The notes under the pieces are model-generated. The model did no database searches. It was not told the DNA's origin and saw only the letters and a list, made by a program, of their open reading frames with translations. A DNA stretch of 64,000 bases from Rhodopirellula islandica (GTDB taxonomy: Bacteria; Planctomycetota; Planctomycetia; Pirellulales; Pirellulaceae), in the NCBI RefSeq assembly GCF_001027925.1, contig NZ_LECT01000030.1, positions 1 to 64,000 of the forward strand. The letters run 5' to 3'. Position numbers and translations under genes: made by a program. Shown in pieces: positions 8,872-16,282 of this stretch (positions are counted from its first letter, which is position 1; each line of letters starts with the position of its first letter).

Positions 8872-9428
8872 AGTTGCGGCGACAAACAAAGGACAGTGGT
8901 CATCTCGGCAGTGCGGTGATCAGGACGCAGTTCCGCAGCACGGTCGTCAGAGGCTTGCAATTGCATCGACAACTGAATCCCAGCCAGTCGACCATCCACA
9001 AGGATTTCGTTCATGGCAAAGGAACCAACCGAACTTTCCAAGCAAACAGTCTCGCCTAGCAAAGGGTCGACCATCACCAAGGAACGGTTCTCGCCATCCG
9101 GCGCCCGCCGAACTTCAAAACGAATCCGTCGTGTGTTCAGTCCGTCGCTGACGACGACATCACTTGAGCGAACCGACGTGATGGTCTGGCCCGAATTGGA
9201 CATGTCTCTCAACCGTCCCGACACAAAACGCAACGCTTTGCGCCCCTGAGCTGAGACGCCCTCATGGCCGAGTGAAATGGCGGTGACACGCGCCGAACCA
9301 CGCATCATGCCAACCATACTGGTCGCCAGGGTACCAACGATCACGACACAGGCGATCGTTTCGATCAGGCTCACGCCCTTTCGACGCGAACGCGTTTTGG
9401 ATGAAGAAAAACGGCGGTGCCTGTTCAT
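8868..9428 (-). CDS. Type II secretion-like minor pseudopilin
   Basis: A 186-residue protein with a prepilin signal: a basic leader, then the cleavage site within KGVSLIET followed by a long hydrophobic stretch (ACVVIVGTLATSMVGMM). G at -1 and E at +5 are present. The body is a small beta-rich domain as in GspJ/GspI-type minor pseudopilins. ATG at 9428 overlaps the upstream TGA as ATGA, and the downstream gene is coupled the same way. It should be processed by a prepilin peptidase not found in this window. Confidence 0.75.
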   Translation of the reverse strand: MNRHRRFSSSKTRSRRKGVSLIETIACVVIVGTLATSMVGMMRGSARVTAISLGHEGVSAQGRKALRFVSGRLRDMSNSGQTITSVRSSDVVVSDGLNTRRIRFEVRRAPDGENRSLVMVDPLLGETVCLESSVGSFAMNEILVDGRLAGIQLSMQLQASDDRAAELRPDHRTAEMTTVLCLSPQL

Positions 9429-9874
9429 GGTTGACTCCACTGTGTCCGCAATGACTGGCTCAGTTCGCCCGCGTCGAGGGAACTGTTGTTGTTCCCATCT
9501 TCCCAGACCACCACATTGAGCGTGACCAAATTCAGCACCAAGGAATCTTGGATCGAAACCTGCGATCGCATCGATCTGGTTTCATTGCCCGTCACGATTG
9601 CCTCCAAGGTGCCTCGTGTGCTGGCAAATTGAGTGGGGTCACAAAGATCAACCTTGGTTTGTTCCATCAAACGCTCGGCCTCGAACAACAATTGGTCCTG
9701 CCGATCCATACGCTGGAGCAATTGACTGGACTGCCCCATCAAACTCAACGCCGGGATCAAAACCAACGAGAGCAAAGCGGCTCCCACGGCAACATCGATC
9801 AACGTCGCTCCACGTCGAAGCGTTCTACAACGGCTTCGAGGCGATGTCGTCAGCGAAGTAGTCAAACCGCTCAT
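9425..9874 (-). CDS. Prepilin-like protein with Asp at +5
   Basis: A 149-residue protein with the prepilin-type start RRGATLIDVAVGAALLSLV and a helix of about 20 residues. The conserved +5 glutamate is replaced by aspartate, which is unusual. The domain after the helix has a heptad-like segment (LLQRMDRQDQLLFEAERLM) and then beta-rich sequence, like GspI-type minor pseudopilins. Start and stop codons overlap those of its neighbours (ATGA), which points to translational coupling. Confidence 0.7.
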   Translation of the reverse strand: MSGLTTSLTTSPRSRCRTLRRGATLIDVAVGAALLSLVLIPALSLMGQSSQLLQRMDRQDQLLFEAERLMEQTKVDLCDPTQFASTRGTLEAIVTGNETRSMRSQVSIQDSLVLNLVTLNVVVWEDGNNNSSLDAGELSQSLRTQWSQP

Positions 9875-10428
9875 GGTGATGCATTTTGATAGATGTTTCC
9901 GGACGCCGCCTGGACATAGACGTCGATGGATTCGGAGTCCCGATAAACCTTCAGTTCCAAATCACGATTTGCAATTCCAGTGGGATCAAAGACGATGCTG
10001 GATGCATTCGCCCGAACACTGACATCCGGATGCAATTCGATGGGGTCCGTCATCCAAGTGGATGCGCCCGGCAAAGCCGCGGGCCCGAAAGCGTCCGCCC
10101 CGTCGCTGTAAATTCCTGGTGTGGCCACCATGTCGACCACGGTTCGCGTCTCACCATCTTCGTTTCGCACGGATTTCCATCGAACCGTCACGGAACATCG
10201 ACGAGCCAAAGCGGTCTCCCGAGCGAGTCGCAAGGAACGCAACACGACATCGGAGTCCTGACGCACCGTCGTACGCTGCGAAAACAACTGGCCAACACGC
10301 GGTGCCGCCAGCATCGAAGCACTCAAAACCATCAGCACCAACAACGCTTCGACCAAAGTCACGGCAGCACGACGTCGAGCGTCCCGCCTGGTGCACGATG
10401 GACAGAAGCGAGGTGGAGAATGAATCAT
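9871..10428 (-). CDS. GspH/FimT-like pseudopilin
   Basis: A 185-residue protein. The leader is basic and long, with three Cys/His-containing residues before AAVTLVEALLVLMVLSASML. It has E at +5 but A rather than G at the expected -1 position, so processing may be atypical. The segment after the helix (VVLRSLRLARETALARR) is characteristic of GspH/FimT proteins. It starts 7 bp after the major pseudopilin gene and overlaps the next gene by ATGA. Confidence 0.75.
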   Translation of the reverse strand: MIHSPPRFCPSCTRRDARRRAAVTLVEALLVLMVLSASMLAAPRVGQLFSQRTTVRQDSDVVLRSLRLARETALARRCSVTVRWKSVRNEDGETRTVVDMVATPGIYSDGADAFGPAALPGASTWMTDPIELHPDVSVRANASSIVFDPTGIANRDLELKVYRDSESIDVYVQAASGNIYQNASP

Positions 10429-10435
10429 GATGGAA

Positions 10436-10768
10436 CTAGTTCGTCACAGTCTTGCTGAACGTTCCAGTTGCGGCGTCATAAGGATACTGACGCAACTTGT
10501 TGTAACGAGCCTTCGAGGCAGTGTCGTCGGATTTGATATAGTTTTCGCGAACCAAGTAGTCGATGCTACGTGGGTACGAACCAATTTCGAGGTAATAAGT
10601 TTGGGCCATCGCGTTGAGCGATGCGATGTCTTGTTCAGCCAACTTGTCTTCACTCTTCGCACGCATCGGAGCAACGGTGGCAACCGTGGCTGCAGCAACG
10701 ACGGCGAGAATCACAACAGCAGCGATCACTTCCAACAACGAGAAGCCAGATTTTTTAGTATGTTTCAT
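10436..10768 (-). CDS. Major pseudopilin, GspG-like
   Basis: A 110-residue protein and first gene of the operon. MKHTKKSGFSLLEVIAAVVI is a classic prepilin signal with G at -1 and E at +5. The C-terminal part has the GspG-like pattern of a helix (AMAQTYYLEIGSYP) and a short loop region, but it is shorter than proteobacterial GspG (about 130-145 residues). It should be the most abundant pseudopilus subunit. The 157-bp upstream gap holds an exceptionally strong Shine-Dalgarno-like sequence (10851-10860) that is not next to the ATG. Confidence 0.8.
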   Translation of the reverse strand: MKHTKKSGFSLLEVIAAVVILAVVAAATVATVAPMRAKSEDKLAEQDIASLNAMAQTYYLEIGSYPRSIDYLVRENYIKSDDTASKARYNKLRQYPYDAATGTFSKTVTN

Positions 10769-10850
10769 TTCGAGAGACTTGGTCTGAATGAGGAGAATTG
10801 GAAGACGGATGTCCTCACGGACAGAACCCGAGAAATGATCCGAGAGTCGT

Positions 10851-10860
10851 GATCACCTCC
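10851..10860 (-). promoter_or_regulatory. Extended anti-16S sequence in the pseudopilin leader
   Basis: On the minus strand this reads GGAGGTGATC, a full complement to the usual 16S rRNA 3' end. It lies 82 nt upstream of the pseudopilin ATG, with no start codon at normal spacing. A short hairpin (TGTCC, GTGA loop, GGACA; near 10807-10822) lies between them. It might be a standby or regulatory site, or chance. Confidence 0.3.
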
Positions 10861-10925
10861 ACTCAAACCTAGGTCAGAAATCAGGTAGTGGACGGAAATC
10901 GACCGAAAAGATGCCCCGATTCTTT

Positions 10926-11708
10926 CTACTGCCCTGATTTGCGGCTCGAAATCGAGTCGTGACGTCGCACACGTTGGACGTCGCCGCTGTTGCAAGCCAG
11001 CAACCCGTCGTCAGTGCGAAGCAAAAGGCTGCCATCCGCCTGCAGGCCTTCGCAAACACCCTGGACGAATTTCCCGGCAATGCGGCATGCAACGGTTGTG
11101 CCGCGCAATACATTGCGGTCTTCGAAACGCTGCAACAGATCCTGCGGCTGACGCTTCGCCTCCTCGATCACTTCCACCAGATGAGGAGCGAGGGTATCCA
11201 AGAATTGATCCTTGGAGATCAATCGGCCGGTCGCCTCCGCAATCGAAGTCGGCAAAACCGCACCTTCTTCGACTTGCTCCAACGTGGGGTGCTGCCGCAG
11301 ATTGCACCCGATCCCGATCGCAAACCAAGACTCTTCATCACCCGCCGGATCGCCATGCCGTTCAATCAGAATCCCGGCGACCTTGCGTTCATTCATCCAA
11401 GCGTCGTTGGGCCACTTCAACTGAACCGATGTCGGGCCAGCCACCATCTCGATCGCCTCGGCCAAAGCGACGCCGACCGCGAGAGACAACAACTCCGGTG
11501 AGGCTTTTGCAATCAACGTGCATGCCAGCCCATCCTCCGCAGCGAACCAGGACTTCCCATGGCGACCACGTCCGGCCGTCTGCTGCTCCGCAACCACCAA
11601 CTTGGGCAGCTCTTGCTGAAGTTGCAACGCGTTCGCCTGACGCAGCCAATTCAATGCCCACGAGTTCGTCGAATCAACGGTTGGCAAACGAACAATCGAC
11701 GAAATCAC
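10926..11708 (-). CDS. birA: Biotin--[acetyl-CoA-carboxylase] ligase
   Basis: A 260-residue protein with catalytic-core motifs of biotin protein ligase: DSTNSWAL near the N-terminus, EQQTAGRGRHGKSW (biotinyl-AMP loop), LKWPNDAW and KVAGILIE, then GIGCNL. The N-terminal DNA-binding domain of E. coli BirA is absent, so it should be a ligase without repressor function. The C-terminal 50 residues match the small SH3-like domain. It activates biotin and attaches it to carboxylase carrier proteins in the cytoplasm. ATG overlaps the upstream WD40 gene stop (ATGA), so the two are probably co-transcribed despite unrelated roles. Confidence 0.93.
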   Translation of the reverse strand: MISSIVRLPTVDSTNSWALNWLRQANALQLQQELPKLVVAEQQTAGRGRHGKSWFAAEDGLACTLIAKASPELLSLAVGVALAEAIEMVAGPTSVQLKWPNDAWMNERKVAGILIERHGDPAGDEESWFAIGIGCNLRQHPTLEQVEEGAVLPTSIAEATGRLISKDQFLDTLAPHLVEVIEEAKRQPQDLLQRFEDRNVLRGTTVACRIAGKFVQGVCEGLQADGSLLLRTDDGLLACNSGDVQRVRRHDSISSRKSGQ

Positions 11709-13756
11709 TGAATCGCTTCGGCCAACAACTGCCTCTTCTTTTCAACTTCGCTGAGTTCGCCGGCCACAGCCGCGTAGGACTGCTCCGCCTGCTCAGCAGA
11801 AACTCGGGCGGCCTGAACCATCTTTTCCGTCTCCGCTCGCTTCGCCTGCATCCCAGCCAGTTCGCCTTGCTGAGCTTTCAGAGTTTCGGCCAGCGCCGCT
11901 TCGTCCTGCTTGGTTTGCACGACCAATCGACGCTGCTGGGCAATCGCAGTGAGCTGTGCGGCCAGCGACGCTTCCAAATCAGCCGCTTGAACCAATGCGG
12001 CGTCGTCGGGTGCGTCGCCTAAACCGACCCGTGATGCAATGACCGAATCGTGTGCATCACGCGACTTGGAAACCAACGCGGGCAACCCCATGATCGCCTG
12101 CTCTCGCTGCGTCTTCTTCTGGGCGATGGCCGTTTGGCTCTGGGCGATCGCTTCATTCTGCTGCTTGATCTTGGCATCCATCTCCACCAAGGACTTTTGA
12201 GCGGCTTGCAAGCTGGCCGTCATCGCATCCCGTTTCGCTTGCAATGGTGTCAACTTGACTTGAATCGACGCCAGAGTCTGCTCGACGGCACCGATGCGAT
12301 CTTTCGCCGGGGGTGGATTGGCCGCCAACTCTTCGATCTGCTTCGGGTCTGCGACGGCCGACATCCGGACCATTCCAGTCCAATCACCGTAAATCATCTT
12401 GGAGCTGTCATGCGTGATCGCAACCTCCAAAACCGCTTCCGAGGTGGCGGGGGTTTCCGCGATCTGTTTGCCACTGGCATCCCACAGACGCACTTTGCGA
12501 TCCTTGCTGGCAGTGACGAGTTGCCCCTTGTGGTCAAACTGAACTGCCGTCACCCCGCCGCTTCCCGCATTGATGGAGCGAATGGCTTTTCCTGAGTTCA
12601 TATCCCACAACTTGACCGTGCCGTCTTCACTCGCACTGGCCAAGACATTGGAATCATCCCGCCACGCGATCGCGCGAATGGCTCCTTTGTGCCCTGCCAA
12701 ATCGAGATACTGCCGGCCCGTGTCGGCTTCCCAGACAATCAGGCCACCGCTTCGGTCCCCCGACGCGATCAGGACGCCGTCCGGACTGTAGGCGACCGAA
12801 TAGATCCAATCGGTGTGTTTCTTGATGTCAAACAACTGGGTGCCATCGGTCGCGTCGTAGATCCGCAGCATTCGCTGTGGCCCCCCCAGCGCGATTCGCG
12901 TCATGGTGTCGTTCACGTCGGCATCAAACACGGTGTCCAATTCATCGCCCACTTGAGCGACACGTTCGCCCGTTTTGATGCTGTAGACAGCAGCGATTCC
13001 TTGGACGCTGTGCTCTCCACCGCCAGCGATCAAATATTGACCATCGCGACTGAACCGAATCGATTGTGGAATGCCTTCCTCAAAAGGCAGCACACCCAAC
13101 AATTCAGCCGTCTCCGTGTGATACAGCGAAATTTGCTTTTGACCGGCGAGAGCCACCAAGGGTGCCCAAGGACTGGCGCCAATCGCAGTGGTCGCTGCGG
13201 CCCGCTGCGTCACCACGGGAACGCGTTGCGGCAAAGCCTCCGGCATGGGCGGAGGACCTTCCGGACGTCCGCTCGTGGAGGCCACAAATGCCAACGCGTT
13301 TTTCTTCTTTGCTTTCGCCTTGGACCCAGAATTTTCCAGAATGCCGCCTTCGATCCATGACCGGATCACCTGCAATTGCTCAGCAGGAAGTTTCGGTTGG
13401 CTGGGAGGCATCACCGGGGTGTCATCGTGATTGACCAATTGCCAAAGCCGGCTGGTTTCGGCATCGCCATCGTCATAGACAATCTCCCCGCTGCCGCCGC
13501 CTTCCATCATTGCACCGTAAGAATCCATCGCCAAACCACCGCGTTTATCGCTTTGGCTGTGACAGTTCAAACAGTGCTGACGAAGGATCGGTTTGACATG
13601 GTCTTCGAAGGTCACCTTCGCTGGTTCGTCGGTTGACTTGGCATCTGCCGCGAACACGCCAGCAGACGAACCAACCCATAGAACACTTGCCAGCGACAAG
13701 GCCACGTTTCCGAACCGTGTTGAACGCGTTCGCTTCATTGGAAGATGCAACATCAT
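11705..13756 (-). CDS. Exported PSCyt1 c-type cytochrome-like protein with WD40 propeller and coiled coil
   Basis: A 683-residue protein. Residues 1-37 are a signal peptide. Residues about 45-130 form a planctomycete cytochrome C domain with the haem motif CLNCH and the following SQSDKRGGLAMDSY. Residues about 190-490 hold WD40-like repeats (for example YSVAYSPDGVLIASGD, IRAIAWRDDSNVLASASEDG). Residues about 505-680 are Ala/Gln/Glu-rich and strongly predicted as coiled coil. Such proteins are abundant in planctomycetes and are presumed periplasmic. It follows the PSD1 gene by 30 bp in the same direction. Confidence 0.85.
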   Translation of the reverse strand: MMLHLPMKRTRSTRFGNVALSLASVLWVGSSAGVFAADAKSTDEPAKVTFEDHVKPILRQHCLNCHSQSDKRGGLAMDSYGAMMEGGGSGEIVYDDGDAETSRLWQLVNHDDTPVMPPSQPKLPAEQLQVIRSWIEGGILENSGSKAKAKKKNALAFVASTSGRPEGPPPMPEALPQRVPVVTQRAAATTAIGASPWAPLVALAGQKQISLYHTETAELLGVLPFEEGIPQSIRFSRDGQYLIAGGGEHSVQGIAAVYSIKTGERVAQVGDELDTVFDADVNDTMTRIALGGPQRMLRIYDATDGTQLFDIKKHTDWIYSVAYSPDGVLIASGDRSGGLIVWEADTGRQYLDLAGHKGAIRAIAWRDDSNVLASASEDGTVKLWDMNSGKAIRSINAGSGGVTAVQFDHKGQLVTASKDRKVRLWDASGKQIAETPATSEAVLEVAITHDSSKMIYGDWTGMVRMSAVADPKQIEELAANPPPAKDRIGAVEQTLASIQVKLTPLQAKRDAMTASLQAAQKSLVEMDAKIKQQNEAIAQSQTAIAQKKTQREQAIMGLPALVSKSRDAHDSVIASRVGLGDAPDDAALVQAADLEASLAAQLTAIAQQRRLVVQTKQDEAALAETLKAQQGELAGMQAKRAETEKMVQAARVSAEQAEQSYAAVAGELSEVEKKRQLLAEAIQ

Positions 13757-13786
13757 GAGATTGACTGATTGGGAATGAAAGCGGGA

Positions 13787-16282
13787 TCAGTGGTTGAAGA
13801 CGAATTCGCGGCCGTTCAAGACCGCCCAAAAAACGTCTTCCATGACCGCCTGAGGCTTCGCCCCTTCTTCGGCGAGCAACGTCTTGACCGATTCGCGTTC
13901 CTCTGGCGATGGATCGCGACTGAGAGCTCGGCGATAGATGCGATCAAGGACCGCAATCGGTTCCAGCTTCTCATCGTTCATCCAACGTTTGATCAGTCCA
14001 CCACCCACAATTTTATTGTGCACGGAACTGCCGTTGAGCAGGTGCAATGCCTGCGACAACGATGGATCGGTCGTGGCTTCGCAATCACACACGGTTGCTC
14101 GAGCCGAACGGCCAAAGGTCGTCAAGAAGTAGTTCGAGGTGGCACCATCCGAGATTTGCACCGCACGACTTCCGAGCGGCAAACCGCTGAACTTCTCAGG
14201 GCTTTCGGTCACCTGACAGATGCAATCCAACAGGCTCTCCGCAGGCACACGGCGAATCGTTGCGTGGGCGTAATTTCGCGAATCGTGACCATTGGACTCG
14301 TTCGTTTTCGCACTGCGTCCATAAGCACGGCTGGTGCAAATGTCCCGCACAAGTTTGCGAAAGTCGTAGTTGTACTCGACCAATTTCTCGCCCATCTCGT
14401 CGAACAACTCCGGGTTGCTCGGCGGGTTGCTGACCCGAATGTCATCGACCGGATCGACCAAGCCTGACCCCATGAAGTGGGCCCACACTCGGTTGGCGAT
14501 GCTGGTCGAGAAAAACGGGTTGTCGCCAGCGACCAACCAATCCGCCAAGACTTCACGGCGGTCTTTTCCCTTCGTGTCCGGTGCGTCACCGCCCAGGAAC
14601 TTGGGAGCGACGTTTTGATTCGTCACCGGATGCTTGGTTTCGCCGCTGAACCGGTTGTAAACGATCCGTTCACGGTAATCCTCGGCTTGCTTGCGTCCGA
14701 CTTGACTGAAGAAAGCCGTGAACCCGTAGTAGTCGTCCATCGTCCAACGGTCGAATGGATGGTTGTGACACTGGGCACACTGAGTGCGAATCCCCATGAA
14801 GACCTGAGCCACGTTTTCGGCTGTCTTCAGTGTGTCGCGTTCGATCTCGTAAAAGTTCGTCGCAGGTTCCCCAAACGTCCCACCGGTGCTGGTGAGCAGA
14901 TCATGAACCATCTCGTTGACTGGCACATTGCGAGCAAATTGATCCGTCAACCAGCTGGCATACAGCATGGCTGATTTCTTGCTGACTTGGTTGGTGCTCT
15001 TGATCATCAGCAACTGAGCAAATTTCATCGCCCAAATTTCGCTGAACTCTTTTCGCTCCAACAAGCGATCAATCAACGCCTCCCGTTTGTCCGGAGCCAC
15101 ATCGTTGACAAACAAGTTCAACTCTTCTTCCGTGGGCAACAATCCGGTGATATCGATCGTTGCACGTCGAATGAATTCCGCGTCCGTGCATTGACCACTC
15201 GGCACCAAACGCAATTGCTGCAACTTTTTGTCGACCAACTCATCCACGTAGCTGCTTGGCTGAGGTTCCGGCACGGTGTATTGCAAATCCGTTGGCAGAG
15301 TCAGGATCTGCGACCCAACGGTGTGCGTGTCGAAACGAGCCATCACAAAGGCTTCGCCCCTGGCACCTGCGGTCGCCAAACCATTCTGGTCCATCGCAGC
15401 AACCGAGGCGTCGTTGGTTGAAAAAGTTGCCAAACGACTCAAATCACGAGTGTTTCCATCGGCGTAAGTGGCAACCGCGACGAAACGCTGAGTCGCCCCC
15501 GTTCCTTCCAAAACCGCTTGCGGAGGATAAATCGAAACGGAGGTGACCGCGGGTGGCAACGCATCGGCGGGATCACTGGGTGCGCCAGCTTCCAACCAAC
15601 GGTGAAGGGTCTCGTAATAGTCCGAGTCAACGTCGAACAACTTCCCGCCGGTGTGCGGGACTGAGCCGACGGACTTCTTCAACAGAAGACTTTCCGACGG
15701 CACTGCCAAGTTGATTCGGCGGACGCCAATTTCACGAGTGATTCGTTGGTAGTCACCGTTGGGATCAAAACCAAACAGACTGAGATTGAAACCGTCTTTC
15801 CCACGGGCAGCTCCGTGGCACGAGCCGGTGTTGCAACCTGAACGCGTCAATGTCGGCATCACGTCCTTGATGAAACTCACGGGTGACCGGGTGGCCGCCT
15901 GAGCAACCTTGACCTTGATGTCAACGCTGGTGCCGCTGAACCGTCCACTCAAGGTGGTTTCGCCATCGGCGAGCGGACGCAGCAGATGCCCGTCGATCTT
16001 CGCGAGTTTGTCATCCCCCAACGTCCAACGGACTTTGTCGGTGATGTCTTCCGTCACTCCATCTTCGCGACGCATGACCGCGACGAAGGACTGAAAATCA
16101 CCAGCCGTGGTCAACGAGATCTCAGGCGGATAGACCGCCAGATCCACCTTGGGCAACTCACCCGGCTTTGTCTTGATCGCTTCGGGGGAAGCGGCAGAGA
16201 CCGAACTGACCGAGACCACCGCGATCGCAATCGCAGCCAGCCCCAATGAGTGAACAGTCAATCGATGGAAGGACCGGTTCAT
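13787..16282 (-). CDS. PSCyt2/PSD1 protein (DUF1549-DUF1553) with Ig-like domains
   Basis: An 831-residue exported protein with a signal peptide ending near VSAAS. Two bacterial Ig-like segments (about 45-125 and 245-330) flank a haem-like motif region SGCNTGSCHG. Residues about 345-560 match DUF1549, including TQCAQCHNHPFDRW. Residues about 590-820 match DUF1553 (NPFFSTSIANRVWAHFMG, then TNESNGHDSRNYAH). These proteins nearly always pair with DUF1501 proteins, as here. The family role is uncharacterised; a link to extracellular polymer breakdown is a common inference. Its ATG overlaps the stop of the PPC gene (ATGA). Confidence 0.88.
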   Translation of the reverse strand: MNRSFHRLTVHSLGLAAIAIAVVSVSSVSAASPEAIKTKPGELPKVDLAVYPPEISLTTAGDFQSFVAVMRREDGVTEDITDKVRWTLGDDKLAKIDGHLLRPLADGETTLSGRFSGTSVDIKVKVAQAATRSPVSFIKDVMPTLTRSGCNTGSCHGAARGKDGFNLSLFGFDPNGDYQRITREIGVRRINLAVPSESLLLKKSVGSVPHTGGKLFDVDSDYYETLHRWLEAGAPSDPADALPPAVTSVSIYPPQAVLEGTGATQRFVAVATYADGNTRDLSRLATFSTNDASVAAMDQNGLATAGARGEAFVMARFDTHTVGSQILTLPTDLQYTVPEPQPSSYVDELVDKKLQQLRLVPSGQCTDAEFIRRATIDITGLLPTEEELNLFVNDVAPDKREALIDRLLERKEFSEIWAMKFAQLLMIKSTNQVSKKSAMLYASWLTDQFARNVPVNEMVHDLLTSTGGTFGEPATNFYEIERDTLKTAENVAQVFMGIRTQCAQCHNHPFDRWTMDDYYGFTAFFSQVGRKQAEDYRERIVYNRFSGETKHPVTNQNVAPKFLGGDAPDTKGKDRREVLADWLVAGDNPFFSTSIANRVWAHFMGSGLVDPVDDIRVSNPPSNPELFDEMGEKLVEYNYDFRKLVRDICTSRAYGRSAKTNESNGHDSRNYAHATIRRVPAESLLDCICQVTESPEKFSGLPLGSRAVQISDGATSNYFLTTFGRSARATVCDCEATTDPSLSQALHLLNGSSVHNKIVGGGLIKRWMNDEKLEPIAVLDRIYRRALSRDPSPEERESVKTLLAEEGAKPQAVMEDVFWAVLNGREFVFNH

